A stretch of DNA of 64,000 nucleotides from Dendrophyllia cribrosa. Its lineage: Eukaryota > Cnidaria > Anthozoa > Scleractinia > Dendrophylliidae. The notes beneath the pieces were generated by a model. It saw only the letters and a program-made list of their open reading frames with translations, searched no databases and was not told the DNA's origin. The translations under genes were made by a program, and so were the position numbers. The first letter of the stretch is position 1; each line of letters begins with the position of its first letter. The stretch lies in assembly GCA_024195265.1 (NCBI GenBank), contig JAJLRJ010000006.1:29358564-29422563 (forward strand), read 5' to 3'. This document shows, one piece after another, positions 11,404-22,415 of this stretch.

Positions 11404-12490
11404 GATTGAAATATTGACATCTGACGCCCACAATTTTCATCAGGAAATATTATTTTGCTTACTTGAAGTACAGTGCCACCTTCTAACCCTTATAGTTCTC
11501 CGTCCTATTCTCACTAGGGATATACGCACAAAAAGCCTAATATATACAATCATATACTTCTTTACATTCCCAGCGTGACTCGTGGGAATGCGTGGCATAA
11601 CCCCGGACCTCGTCCCTCTATTTATAAGCTGCCCGCTCCGTAATTCAGCCTAGTTCAGTAAAGTTTAGGTTGGGACCCGTGCAAGACGATAACGCCCCAC
11701 CCTCCTCCCCGCAGCGATGGAACTTATTCTCCCCAGGTCTACCAGCTCGCAAAGCCTCGGGCCGATTCTCCCATATCTTATACATCTAGGTCCTTGGCTT
11801 TGTGTGCGGGTATACCTGGTGGGAATATATTACTTCGGACTTTGCACTAAAAATTACAATCGTGAACAAAATTCTTTGGGCCAGTGAAGCGATATCCGTA
11901 ATTATCTGTTATTTCGGCATGACTTTAGAAAGCAGTGTTTTTTGACAATTGTTAATTGGAAAAAACTGAACTGAACTTTAACTTGAATTTTGGCTGCACG
12001 TGTCCCTCGGGGCACGGGGGCACGCATTAACATTCGTAGTAAATGATATTCAAAATGAGGCGTTATTCTTAACCGTATGTTATGTAACGAGGTTTTGTCT
12101 TGTCACAAGTTTGGACTAGGGGTAAGCTTCTGTTCTCCAGTTTCCCGTACCCGGGGAATTTTGGCTCACTGTAATCTTTTTGTCTTTTACCAGTGATTTG
12201 ACGAGCTCTGAATCGCAAGCCGTCGATGTGGACACAGTTCAAATAGTCAAAATCCCCAAACAAGCGAATAAATAGGAAAACAACAATGCTTTGCAATTTC
12301 ATCCTTCCCCCACTCAAAACAACAACACTGCATGTGGGGTGGGGGATGGGCATGTGTAGCCAGTCATTTGCGCGTGATTGTTTTTTCTTGTGTGTAAAAA
12401 ACGCCACAAATTCACAGATTGTCCCAAGACGTTTTGTCCACGATTACAGTGGTGACAGCTCACACGCTCTTATCTATTATCTTACTACAT
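11404..12490. other. No gene seen; GC-richer patch at 11570-11830
   Basis: No open frame with a recognisable product. The patch around 11570-11830 is unusually GC-rich for this window (for example acgccccaccctcctccccgc) and follows a TATA-like tatttataag at about 11620. It could be the remains of an LTR or promoter, but I see no matching second copy. Confidence 0.4.
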
Positions 12491-12495
12491 ATTTT

Positions 12496-12905
12496 TCAAA
12501 GAGGATTTTGTTCAGCAATGTCCTGTAATAACCGTTGAAAACAATCATTTGGGTGAGGATATCCAAACCATCTCCTCCACATAAATTCCTGCAGGTACTC
12601 CAACAACAAGTTAGGGTTTGTATTACCCTTCATGAGACAGTTTGATCTTGTCTTTTGCTGTGCACCAGTTACTTTTATCGTGTTGCATGTGAACGCCATT
12701 GACTGGATCGACAAAGTGCAGAGAATGGTTGACTGCTCTGTGGTGCAAACCCAGTCTTCACTGTAGTTGCCGATAAGCTGCCCACTCGTCGGTGTGCACT
12801 ATGGAACCAATTCGAACTTTGCGTTGAATTATGGGCAAAAGTGTTGCCACATTACTTCGCTTGACAAGCTGTAGGTATGGTCTAGCTGGCGTGTATTGCG
12901 TATCA
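12496..12905 (-). pseudogene. Merlin/IS1595-like (ISXO2) DDE transposase remnant
   Basis: On the minus strand, pieces in adjacent frames give the C-terminal half of an ISXO2/Merlin-type transposase: VATLLPIIQRKVRIGS, VHTDEWAAYRQL (the acidic residue after HT is the expected second catalytic Asp), then VNHSLHFVDPVNGVH. After a frame change LLLEYLQEFMWRRWFG and the stop follow. A TGA sits after YRQLQ and a frameshift near 12640. No N-terminal part or terminal repeats were found, so this is a fossil. Merlin transposases cut and paste DNA with 8-9 bp duplications. Confidence 0.75.
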
Positions 12906-14000
12906 AACAATCCTAGCACTCATCGCTCTTTCTGGCGCGGAGACCTCTGTGAAACTGCAAAATAAAATATCCTGCAAACAGTCCTAAAACAATAAACAAA
13001 CTTGCAAGGAGTCGAGTCTTATATTTACACCGAAAAAAATAGGAAAAATTAGCTATCACAGTAGTTGACTTCGGAAATAAATTCTTGCTTAAACCAAACC
13101 ACTGAACCTCGCCCTCAAAAGTCAAATGGCCGGCCCCTAATGTCCCCAAGGATGTGTGTTGTCGTGCCAGTCTAGGTATGCGTTTTTAATGAATAGGCAC
13201 TTTTTTTATCTAAACTAGATTATTTTACATTAGGCAAACATAACACTGCCAGTGCCACCAGTGACACCGACGACACCAGTGAAACTGATGACGAAAATGA
13301 GAAGATGAAGAAAAGGAACAAGAAAACAAAAGAGAAGTGAAAAGAGGGGTAAAGGTATGCTAAGTGAAATGTTACCCTTTTCAGTGTAGGCTTTCTTAAT
13401 ACTCTTGTAACTCTGTTTAGTTTAGAGGAGAATCAATCTGCTGCAAACTGGTACCTAAAGTCTCCAGTGTGGCACGCTTTTAGTGTTCTTTATGATTGAG
13501 TATACAATACATGTACATACTTCAATATTAAAATAAGGAACGTGCAATTTAGACAGGTAATTGGTGCATTTGGCAAAGGAGAAAGTCATTTCAAAATGTA
13601 CCTTCTTTTCCTATATATAACTGAATTTTTGAAAACCGGTCTGCTGGCCCAAAACTGTACAGGCATTGAAATGACCAGTATCAAAGTGTCGAAGCCGTGG
13701 AAAGCTGAATTATATTAAAACTTTAACAACTTCAAATTTTTCTATTGAAAGAAAAGTCGAGCGTAATTTAAGCTTAAGATAGCAGGGCGAAAGCTTAAAC
13801 TAAAAGCTATTCTAATTTTAAAAATCATATTTTCTTGAATGAAAACTAATAGAATTTAGATAAAAGAGGGTAAAAACCGAGAAGTAAAAATGAATTTTTT
13901 CGCGGTTTGCAAATTAGCGAAAAAATATTCTCTCGACGGTATGTATTATCAAGGGATTTGGTGATGGTATATTAGGGGGTGTTGAGGGAATATTCGTCCT
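12906..14000. other. No firm gene; one possible small acidic exon near 13230-13340
   Basis: A possible acceptor (tttacattag) at about 13233 precedes an open stretch encoding Ser/Thr/Asp-rich then Lys-rich residues (TSDTDDTSETDDENEKMKK), ending near 13340. It resembles low-complexity linkers and cannot be assigned. The rest is AT-rich, without recognisable coding content. Confidence 0.3.
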
Positions 14001-14376
14001 CTTGGTGTTCGCTTTGGTAGCCGCACTCACTCATAATTTTATCTTTGTTCTCCTCTTTTTCAGTCTAATGAGTGACCGAGATGAGACACCGACCGGCCCA
14101 TCGAAGACGAAGAATCAGGATTCAGGCATTACCCCAGAGCTACAAGCCCTGATTGACGCCCAGAAGGACGCCATCCTCGTGGCAGTAGACTCTCGGCTTT
14201 CAACTCTGGAAATGAATCTGTTGAAGCAGCAGGGGGAGCTTGGTTCACAAATAGCGAGCGAATTGGAGACGGACGAGAAGCCTAGCTTCAAAAAGAAGGG
14301 GAACGAACATCAGTTCGAGCACAACAAGAAGGTCCAGAGGACATGTGAGAGAGCTCTACAGGTGCTACGGAGTAGT

Positions 14377-14379
14377 AAT
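14377..14379 (+). repeat. Target-site duplication AAT, left of Harbinger-1
   Basis: AAT here and AAT at 19208-19210 flank the element. Deleting the insert and one AAT restores the DIRS gag frame across the junction, which fixes both ends to the base. Confidence 0.93.
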
Positions 14380-14514
14380 AGGGAATTTAAGATTCGACGA
14401 CTACGGACTACGACTACGTGTTTTTCTCGGAGAGGCATGGGACGAGATGTTGTGCGCACGCGCCATTTCTCGAATGTTACCGTCGCCATTTTGCTACGGT
14501 ACGTTCTGGGGTAA

Positions 14515-16030
14515 GTTTACGTAGTCTTGACTACGGATCATATTTTGTCGTCTTTAGATTTTCATTTTCCTTATAGGTAACTATTCTATACTTAAACATC
14601 ATTTTGGGAAGCCTTTAAGTTGATTTTTATGAGGAGAAACCTTTTTTTCTGCTTCATTTTGCTCTTCGTTTTGAGGCGATAAGAACTGGATGACCTGCGA
14701 CTATGAAACACACTATGAAAATATACAGGAAAGTTAATGTTTTGGATTTACTTTCTCTTCTACCCAGGTCGTATCTATCAGTATAGAAGCTAAAAATCAA
14801 TCGAGGAATAACAAGTAAGCTAAATTTGTGTTGTTGTCATACTTATGTTTATTATTTTAGCTTATAATAAAGTAAACATTAACTTTGTCTCGGATTTGTC
14901 TGTTAAGTTTGTTTACATGCATTTTACAAAGCACGGTCTGTCCATCTGCATCCTTTAAGTGTGCACGGTATAATCGTTGCTAGGTGTGTTAAGTTTGCAG
15001 ATTGTGAATGTATTGGAACTCGAATATTACAATGTTCCTTGGTTTATTGTGCCATCTTGCCTGGGTCCGAACGGGGCACTGAAATTGTTTGATCTAATTT
15101 GATCTGCTGAAGAGACGCCCTCGGGTTTGCCAAATTTGCAGTTCAAGCTCTTTTAAATAGCTTGTCATGAGTTTGACCCCTCTAATTCTGAGGTAATTGG
15201 CATGCAGCTACATGTAGTTCAATTTATAAAATGGTTTGCTTTAAAAATTGTTTTTTCGAATATGCAACTTGAATGGTACATGTATTTTTGTGTTGGGAAA
15301 ATTAAGGACAGTATAATGTCATTTGAAAGAGGTGCTCACAAATTTAGGCAGTGCCGGCGGCTCAAAGTGGACTATAATTATTTACTTTTACTTTCTTTTG
15401 AGGCATTTGCTATCAATTTGCTGGCATTGAAAAGAGGGTATTATAAAAAGGCATGGAGGGGTGAGGTATTAAAAATTGGTATTACTCTCTATTTTCTTAG
15501 TTGTCATTTTTTTTTTAAAAATCCAGGGGTCGTGGTTTTTAGGAGTACTTCCACCACTAGCAAAACTTCTTCTTTAGAAGACCTAAAATTCAAACCCCTG
15601 GCCATGCTTGCAAATTTGTAAATGCCAACTGGCCTCCCTACTGTGTCAGCTGGATGTTCAATTTGAAATTTTTGTTTCTTCTGTTTTAATACCTGTCCTT
15701 TATTGCACCTCATCTTTTATTTATTTATTTATTTTAACAGCTTTATCCCAGGTATTACAAAATAATATAGCTAACCCAAAAGGGCTGGTGTGAACAGGAT
15801 GCAAGGACCCATGCAAGGCACTGCCCATGCTTACATGCTTATGGGATGTCAGTCATATACAATTAAAAATTTACTCAGCTTTACCTCACTTAGGGACAAA
15901 AACTTTTTGAAAAGCTATTTCATGATTTCCATGATCATTCGAATTTGCTGGTCAGATTCAGGCTAATAGATTGTTGCCACTAGCCTGTGCTGTGGTAGAT
16001 AAAATGCACATGTTTTCATCTGTAGTTTCA
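14515..16030. other. Harbinger-1 leader and intron; no separate gene
   Basis: Between the left inverted repeat and the Myb-like exon the DNA is AT-rich. An open frame at 15202-15621 has no recognisable features and runs through repetitive T-rich DNA. The stretch probably holds the promoter and 5' exon(s) of the Myb-like gene, but I could not fix an upstream exon. Confidence 0.4.
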
Positions 16031-16038
16031 TTTAAATC

Positions 16039-16872
16039 ATGCACAAACAATTTGAATTCATTTCTTTCAGTGGTACATTTCGTTGGAACGTGACCAAAGA
16101 CAAACTTCTTCTCACAGAAGTGAGGTTCATAGAGCCATACTTGAACAAGGTTGGGACTAAGGAGGCGGGACAGAGCTGGACAGAGGTTGCTGACCATTTG
16201 AATTTACGAGACGGGTTTAAAGAAAACCCACGAGACCAAAGAAGTGTTCGTGAGAGGTTCAACAAACTTTTGAATGAGTTTAAGGTAAAAACTCGTTCAG
16301 AAGAGGCAGCCTCAGGGATAGCTGTTGAACCACCAACTGAAAATGAAATCCTGCTGGAAGAAATTGTGGAACTTATGCAATCTGCAAGCTCTGAGCAAGC
16401 ATCCACCAGCAAAATGTCAGAGAGCAAGGAGAGAGAGAAAGCTCTGAAGATGAGAGATCAGGCTATGAAGACCTGGGGTAAAACAAAGAAAGATGCAGAT
16501 CAATCAGACTCGGATGAGTCAGATGAAAAAAGTGTGACAACACCTAGGAAAAAAAGGCAGAGAAGAAGAGGATCTGATGCCCTAAAATATCTTGAGGAAA
16601 ATGCCCACCACGAATCAGAGCAGAAAAGGGAGGAGTTGGCTTTCCGCAAAGAGCAAGCCAAGTTAGAAAATAAGAGGCTTGAACTGCAACAACAAAGGCA
16701 GGAACAGCTACAAGAGCAAGCACAGCAACAAATGCAACAGATGCAGCAACAAGCCGCCTTGCAAAACCAACAGTTTAATATGCTGCAACAACAAATGCAG
16801 CAGCAGATGCAGATGCAAACTACCTCCCAAACTGTTATGATGGCTATGCTTGAAAAGCTAACTAAACAGTAG
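16039..16872 (+). CDS. Harbinger Myb/SANT-like DNA-binding protein
   Basis: In Harbingers this partner protein binds subterminal sites and brings the nuclease to the nucleus and the transposon ends. The N-terminal ~90 residues form a trihelix/SANT-like domain (FRWNVTKDKLLLTEVRFIEP, GQSWTEVADHLNLRDGF, RSVRERFNKLLNEFK). An acidic/Lys-Arg region (PRKKRQRRRGSD, a likely nuclear signal) and a long Glu/Gln-rich coiled coil with many QQ pairs follow. The ATG at 16039 keeps the frame open, but a good splice acceptor (catttctttcag, about 16060-16071) suggests the real exon starts at ~16072, joined to an upstream exon not found. Confidence 0.82.
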   Translation: MHKQFEFISFSGTFRWNVTKDKLLLTEVRFIEPYLNKVGTKEAGQSWTEVADHLNLRDGFKENPRDQRSVRERFNKLLNEFKVKTRSEEAASGIAVEPPTENEILLEEIVELMQSASSEQASTSKMSESKEREKALKMRDQAMKTWGKTKKDADQSDSDESDEKSVTTPRKKRQRRRGSDALKYLEENAHHESEQKREELAFRKEQAKLENKRLELQQQRQEQLQEQAQQQMQQMQQQAALQNQQFNMLQQQMQQQMQMQTTSQTVMMAMLEKLTKQ

Positions 16873-17778
16873 TCAAGCAAACACTCAGGTCTTCTCTTTG
16901 AGACATACATGTATTGTGATTGAGTTTTTTCACACTTTGAAATATTTGAGAAATTACTAAGAAGTGTATTTAGATGATGTTTTATGAAAATCAATTTACA
17001 TTGCAATGATGACTTGTTTGCAATAATTGACTGATGTTACTTGGTGCTCTGAAATTTGTTTCAGTTGAATTTCTATATTAAAAAAGTTGAAGATATCCCT
17101 GACTTGAGTACAATGAGGGCTTGGATAGCTTTTTTCAGGGGGGGGGGGGAGTTGGAGGTTTATCTTTAATAAATCGAGTAATACCGCATCGATAAGAATG
17201 ATCCCAATACATTACATTTTCAACATGGCCTGCCTAGAAAAAAGCCAGAACGACCCACATAAATGTAGCACCAAAGTGGTGGAGCAAACTGGAAAGGGGT
17301 TACTGAGCATGTTAGCAGTTTTTTAGGTTCACAGAAACTCCTCCATAGTGTAACACTAACTCTAAAGAGTGATCAGCAGCAAATTTGTTCCCACAATATC
17401 ACCACATGATCACAAGAAAAAGTTAGCAGAGTTAAGAAGGAGATTGCTAAAAATAAATCACCTGATTTTTAAAGAAATTATCCCAAGTCGTTTTGATGAA
17501 GACCATTGGCCAGTGAGTGACCAGTGATATTGGATTATTTGGGTTAAACAGCTGACCAAATTTGGTTTGTTCCAAAGATTGATAAGTCTGCATTTATGTT
17601 TTTTAAGCCTTTTAATGACATCAGTACATGTATCAATTTCCATAATCTTGATGAAAGAATTGATTAAATTACAAAAGGTGAAAATGATCTAAAATAGTGA
17701 TCTTTTTTACAATTTATTAAACAAAAACATTAAATACATGCTGAAGACCCTTGAAATACTGTTCAGTATTTTTTATTT

Positions 17779-17936
17779 TTATTTATCAGGATGACATGAT
17801 CAGATGTATAGAAAGTAACACGGGACTGCACTTGAAACCGATCAAACGAAAAACTATTAATTTGCCTGGTCAAACAACATCCCATTCCTTTGAGTTTGAG
17901 CCTCCAACACTAATGGTGGGCAAAGATCCAGTGTGA
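17779..17936 (+). other. Possible terminal exon with nuclease-like C-terminus
   Basis: After an acceptor-like tttttatttatcag, an open stretch begins DDMIRCIESNTGLHLKP and ends HSFEFEPPTLMVGKDPV with a stop, five bases short of the convergent nuclease stop. Its end resembles the nuclease's own C-terminus (FFEIEPPTLLEYLA) read from the opposite strand. It may be an alternative last exon of the Myb-like gene or a relic of an inverted duplication. Confidence 0.4.
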
Positions 17937-17940
17937 CTAA

Positions 17941-19026
17941 TCATGCCAAATATTCCAGAAGTGTTGGCGGTTCAATCTCAAAGAATTCGGATGTTGTGTT
18001 ACCATATAAACATGTAAGAATGTTTCTAAAAAATGCACTCACGATATATTGCTTAGCTACTGCACTCATGCTGATTTTGAGGTTTTTCTTGTAATCAATA
18101 AATTTAAAATATTCTGCAATGTCCCCAAAGAGCCACTCAACAGAGACACGAACCTCGCTCATAGCGGTATTGAAGGCCCTCATCTCTGGTGTAACAATTC
18201 GTACGTCAGCATCACGATATGGGCCCATCAACTGAGGGCGAAGAGGATATGCAGGGTCTCCATAGAGGCAAAGAGGCTCCCCTCTGGGTGTGCGTGCTTC
18301 TCTTTGCAGTACGTTCAAAAGACCAGATTCCTTCAACATCCCAGCGTCATGACGCCGTCCTTCGACGGGACCGTAAAGGTTTGCTATAAGTCCATTTGGA
18401 ATTGCAACGGATTGAAATTTCAAAGCATGGACTCGTTTATGCCCGTTATATAATACACGTTGGTTTTCTCCCGGTCTAGATATCTCGCGTACTGTACCAT
18501 CGATAAAGCCAAAACAGTTAGTAAGAGGGCTGCCTTTTCTTGTGATGGCTCTCGCGTAACGCTCTAGATTGGCAGGCGACAAAAACGGCTGGTTGTTCCA
18601 AGTGGTAAGACGATGACCGTGAGTATCGTACATCCAGTCAAGCACTTTATTTGCTATCATGCAGAGTTCGGGTACAGGTCGGGCAAATCGATGCATTATA
18701 TCGTGGTAACGACATGGGTAAGAAAGCCTTTGTAAGAGCAAACACAAACCTTCTTCTCCGGGGCAAACTGTACCTTGAGAACATCGGAAAAAGTCTGGAA
18801 TTTGAAAAGCTGTGGCTAATCTAGGAATGTCTTCCTTTTCTACTCTAAACTCTGCTCTGCATTCGCTGTTATCCAAGTCATCCAGACGAAATGGCTGGTA
18901 CTCCCAGTAAGGAAAACACAGATTCGCTGACTGATATTCTTCGTAAAGAATTACGAATTCCTTCTCACTGATGTGGCCAGCAGCAAACGAGCACACTACC
19001 GCATCTCGAACATCTTGAAATGACAT
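17941..19026 (-). CDS. Harbinger DDE nuclease (HARBI1-like), intact
   Basis: The catalytic transposase of the element, 361 residues without an intron, length normal for PIF/Harbinger nucleases. The DDE residues appear in order: Asp176 in CFGFIDGTVREI, Asp257 in LYGDPAYPLRPQL, and Glu297 in VRVSVEWLFGD, with an accompanying RRHDAGM motif (Asp227). The N-terminal half is helical, consistent with the usual DNA-binding region. The start MSFQDVRDAVV lies about 180 bp inside the right inverted repeat and no upstream in-frame extension is needed. It is convergent with the Myb-like gene, the normal Harbinger order. No stop or frameshift is seen. Confidence 0.93.
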   Translation of the reverse strand: MSFQDVRDAVVCSFAAGHISEKEFVILYEEYQSANLCFPYWEYQPFRLDDLDNSECRAEFRVEKEDIPRLATAFQIPDFFRCSQGTVCPGEEGLCLLLQRLSYPCRYHDIMHRFARPVPELCMIANKVLDWMYDTHGHRLTTWNNQPFLSPANLERYARAITRKGSPLTNCFGFIDGTVREISRPGENQRVLYNGHKRVHALKFQSVAIPNGLIANLYGPVEGRRHDAGMLKESGLLNVLQREARTPRGEPLCLYGDPAYPLRPQLMGPYRDADVRIVTPEMRAFNTAMSEVRVSVEWLFGDIAEYFKFIDYKKNLKISMSAVAKQYIVSAFFRNILTCLYGNTTSEFFEIEPPTLLEYLA

Positions 19027-19599
19027 TTTTTACGAATTGTTTTTATGGAGTTGCGTTCAACCGTAGTGTGTTGTCCTACGGCATCTTAAAGGCGGCAAGC
19101 GGCAACATTCCCGCCAAAACTTCGTACTCGACCCAGTTCCTTTAAGGGCGTACAACTACTCGTCCAACCGTAGCCGTTCAACGGTAGTCTTCAATCTTAA
19201 ATTCCCTAATATCGACAAAGCCAAGGAACAACTCAAGGAAGGTATTCAATTAATTAAAGAAAGACAGAAACTGATAAAGTTGGCTGATAAGTCCGAGTTT
19301 GGCTGGTCAACAATTATAGAATATGTCGATGACGAATTGGCCGATGACGAGGTCGACGCTAAAAAGATTAAAAAAGCCGAGAAAAGGGCTGCAGATAAAA
19401 TTAAAGCTAACCAAGAAAAGAAACGAAAGGCTCGTTTGGCTCAGCAGAGCAATTCAAGCAATGTCGGGAATTCAATTTCCAATTTTTCTGCTTCTAGGAA
19501 TAGTGTGCATTATTTTCGTCCCCAAGGTGGATGCTTTTTTCCCGGAATGCGGCAATATGATTTGTGCCACAGATGTGGCAGACCAGGTCATTGGGCCGC

Positions 19600-20235
19600 A
19601 GAATGTAGTCGCCCAAAACTACCCAGCATGGCTACAATGGGATCCAGTAGCGGACAGAGACAAGCTTGAAACGTATGAATTCAAACAGTGCTCTGGGGCA
19701 TCCAACTTTAAGCAAGGGAAATTGAAAGAAAACTTAAAGTTCTGGCGTGATATTGGAGCATCTCAATTTGTTCTAGAGGTCATTGAATACGGGTATACAA
19801 TAGTTTTTGATGAAATTCCACAACCTTATTCTATTGAGAATAGAAACTCAACCAGGATCCATATGGAATTTGTTGATAGCGCTATTTCGGAATTGATCGT
19901 TAGTGGCTGCATTAAAGAGATTTCTAATTATCCTAAGTTCTGTAATCCCTTACACGTCGCCGTACAGTCTTCAGGCAAGCTCCGCCTTATCCTAGATCTT
20001 TCTCATCTGAACAATTTTATTTCTAAGAAGTCTATCAAGTACAAGGATTTACGAACTGTCTTACAAATTTTCTCACCGGGTCACTACGTTTTTTGCTTCG
20101 ATCTCAAGTCCGCCTACCACCATATTGACATTTGTGAGGAACATACTAAATACTTGGCATTTAAATGGCCCACTTCAGAAGGGGTTATGAAATTTTATGT
20201 TTTTCGAGTGCTTGCTTTTGGTTTAACCACGGACA
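19600..20235 (+). pseudogene. DIRS reverse transcriptase, N-terminal half only
   Basis: Overlaps the 3' end of gag in another frame. It reads FWRDIGASQFVLEVIEYGY, CIKEISNYPKFCNPLHVAVQ, LRLILDLSHLNNFISKKS, then motif A FCFDLKSAYHHIDICEEH (first catalytic Asp) and motif B FRVLAFGLT. Right after that the frame jumps into recombinase sequence, so the C motif with the catalytic Asp pair and all RNase H are missing. The protein cannot be functional. Confidence 0.85.
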
Positions 20236-20584
20236 TGCCCTGTCCAAGCTCTTGAGAAGTACATCGCCGCTGCAGGGATTCATATGGACAAGGACCTTCC
20301 ATTATTCCGCTCGTTGGCAGGGACGAAGTGCGTCTCCAAAGTGCGTCAGAGGGGTCTATCATACTCTCGCGTGCGGGAGCTGGTCAAGGAAGCATTCCAG
20401 GGAATCACAGACTACCAAAATCAGTGTTCATAGCCTCAGATCAGGGGGGGCTACAGCTGCAGCGAATGTGCCAGATAGATTATTCAAGAGGCATGGTTGT
20501 TGGTCAAGCGAGAACGCCAAGGACTGCTATGTGAAAAACGATATGAACTCTCTATTGTCAGTATCTAGCAACCTGGGAATTTAA
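20236..20584 (+). pseudogene. DIRS tyrosine recombinase, C-terminal part
   Basis: Reads ALEKYIAAAGIHMDKDLPLF, RGLSYSRVRELVKEAF and, after a frame change near 20400, ISVHSLRSGGATAAANVPD, FKRHGCWSSENAKDCYVKN, ending in LLSVSSNLGI. The HSLR (His-x-x-Arg) and the Tyr of CYVKN are the expected catalytic residues of DIRS recombinases. The N-terminal half is lost in the deletion fused to the RT fragment. The 3' trailer (20585-20700) is GC-rich with a cccgcactcctta end. Confidence 0.85.
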
Positions 20585-20744
20585 TGAAGGGCCGAGCCCG
20601 GCAGGCAAGGAGTGCGGTCCATGGGGCCGGGGTTTTTCCCCATTAGGTTTTCCTTAGTGTTGCGAGACACAGGGTTTTTTCATCCTGTGGAGGCTCGCCC
20701 GCACTCCTTAGACTAGAAAATGAGAGAGCGCCTTTTGCTATGTG

Positions 20745-22247
20745 CAGAGACGTTACACATTGTAAAGCTTTTCAGATGGATTTACTTGTTAAATTCTTGG
20801 ACGCTCACCCAGTACGTTGCTTTAATTCCAATAAATTCGTGCGGCCACCAGCCGAGCACACGACAAACAATAGGAAAGTGTGTGGTTGTCTTCGTAGCAC
20901 TACCGGGTGGGATTTGATATAATTTAGGAGGCATACAAACCAAGCAATGTAGTGAAAGTTCGAATTATCTCGTAAAATCCGATCGCTAAATGGCGTGTAA
21001 ATTATTGACAACAAACTGACTAGAATGAAAAATTTAAGCAAGACTTTTTAATGAAAATTCACAGGAAGAAAAAAACGAAACTGGAAAACTAAGAACACTT
21101 AAATCAAATGGAGTCAAAACCTTTGTAAAACAGCGCCAGCAAATGAAATTGCATATGTGTTTTTAATTGTGACATGAACCGAGGTCGTGTGACATATTCA
21201 CTCCCAGAGTTAATTCTCAAATCTACCTTTTGAGTCCATGAATACAACTCCAATGTGACATTAGCGGAACGTTTTTCAGCAAAATTTTCTAATTGTATTG
21301 TTAATTTTTTAGTGTTTTTTTATCAACCAAAATTTCATATTTTTCTTGAATTTTGCTTGTAGTTTTGATTGCTCACTTTTGGGAGTGAAATGGTTAATTC
21401 CACATATAGGCACTTTTGGGCGTTTTGCGGGAACAAAGTTTTGGCACCGCTGGTGGGGGAGCGAGTAATTTTCGCGAATCTCGGACAAGCCATTTTTAAA
21501 AGGCTTTTAGAAGTATTGCCCTTCGATAACAAATACCCTTCAAATCAACAGTATTTTCATTTTTAATTCATTTTATTAATTACTTTGTTCGACTTTCTTG
21601 GGGCGCCACAATAAACCATTCCAGAAACTTCGCAAATTTAAAACCTTCTGTCGCGCGTCGAAATTCAGGCCATCCAAGAGTGTTTTTGGTTGCCCTGCAT
21701 GACATCCGAAACTGTAGAGTTTCTTTGGAATTACGACACAAAAAAAAAAAAGATTGGGAATGTCACGCAAACAGCCAAACCATTCCGAACATGGGTTAGG
21801 GCATGACTAGCTATTAGCTATGTACGAGTACAGTTTGCAGCATTAAGAAAAACGTAGCACACAATGCACGAGATAAATGTAAAAACCGACGCACGACTTA
21901 CGTGCCTTGACAATATCTCTGGCTAGATTCATGCCTTAACTTTCGTGAACATAAATAATAGCCCCAGTTTAAACAAACAAAGTAGGGCACCAAACAATGT
22001 ATCATGCTCTTTAAAAAAAACCTATGTGACCTCGGCAAAACGAAATTATTTAACTGAAAACAAAATAATAATCACACTCAGTTTACCGCTTTATTATGCG
22101 AAGGATTTGTTTAGGTTGAGCCGGAAATCGATCCAGCCATAAACCATGAACGATATTTAACGATATTTTTGGGTTATTAGAACTTCATAAACTTACCGTT
22201 TTACACTCATGTAGTAAAACCAATAACTATGTTTAATTTTCCGTTTG
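20745..22247. other. No gene seen between the DIRS and Gypsy elements
   Basis: Only short open frames without recognisable motifs. AT-rich single-copy-looking DNA. Confidence 0.5.
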
Positions 22248-22252
22248 CTATC

Positions 22253-22382
22253 TGTAGTGTCGGGTCTCAAGGGACTTGATTTGCATATCGGAGAGTGGTG
22301 AACAAACGAGTAGTTGGACTATGAACGGAACTGAAGACGGTGTAATGTAACCGTTTCATTGAGCCCCATTCGCAACTTTACA
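22253..22382 (+). repeat. 5' LTR, 55 bp shorter than the 3' LTR
   Basis: 130 bp, TG...CA. It lacks a 55-bp segment present in the 3' LTR. In the longer LTR the segment is bracketed by the direct repeat aagggactt, so deletion between these short repeats explains it. The sequence just after (ttggcgacgaggag) is at the primer-binding position; I do not assign the tRNA. Confidence 0.93.
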
Positions 22383-22415
22383 TTGGCGACGAGGAGTTCC
22401 TCTATTTCTTGGAAA

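Larger units (their letters stand above)
14380..19207. mobile_element. PIF/Harbinger DNA transposon Harbinger-1 (4,828 bp)
   Basis: Terminal inverted repeats start agggaatttaagatt at both ends (left at 14380, right ending at 19207), followed by weaker matching such as gactac. It carries the two genes of autonomous Harbingers: a Myb-like protein (plus strand) and a DDE nuclease (minus strand), convergently arranged. Both frames look open, so this may be a recent and possibly active copy. The 3-bp duplication is AAT. Confidence 0.93.
14068..19669 (+). pseudogene. DIRS gag-like protein, interrupted by Harbinger-1
   Basis: The coding part is 14068-14379 joined to 19211-19669, in one frame (about 257 codons). 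It starts MSDRDETPTGPSKTKN and has a charged helical region (PELQALIDAQKDAILVAVDS). The host-insert junction restores VLRSSN-IDKAKEQLKEG. After it comes SEFGWSTIIEYVDDELADD, a Lys/Ala-rich helix, and a CCHC knuckle CHRCGRPGHWAAEC near the C-terminus. A pyrimidine tract and cag just upstream (14050-14063) could be a splice acceptor. The knuckle suggests nucleic-acid packaging. Confidence 0.85.
14068..20700 (+). mobile_element. DIRS retrotransposon, split by a Harbinger element and internally deleted
   Basis: Order is gag with zinc knuckle, reverse transcriptase, and tyrosine recombinase, which defines the DIRS order. DIRS elements integrate with a tyrosine recombinase rather than a DDE integrase. 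Gag is cut at codon 104 by the element at 14380-19207. Pol is internally deleted near 20230, removing the RT catalytic C motif, RNase H and the front of the recombinase. Terminal inverted repeats were looked for around 13950 and 20600-20740 but no clear match was found, so the outer limits are approximate. Confidence 0.85.

Noticed and set aside
11570..11830. LTR or promoter of a retroelement
   Set aside because: TATA-like and GC-rich, but no second copy, primer site or adjacent coding region.
15202..15621. 139-residue frame in Harbinger-1
   Set aside because: No motif, T-rich composition and no splice support; probably non-coding leader.
16500..17006. Cys-rich minus-strand frame of 168 residues
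   Set aside because: It is the antisense of CAG/CAA-type codons (Gln-rich coiled coil) of the Myb-like gene, which turns into Cys runs.
13950..20740. Terminal inverted repeats of the DIRS element
   Set aside because: I looked for cross-matches between the leader before 14068 and the 20585-20740 trailer and found none I could defend; limits left approximate.
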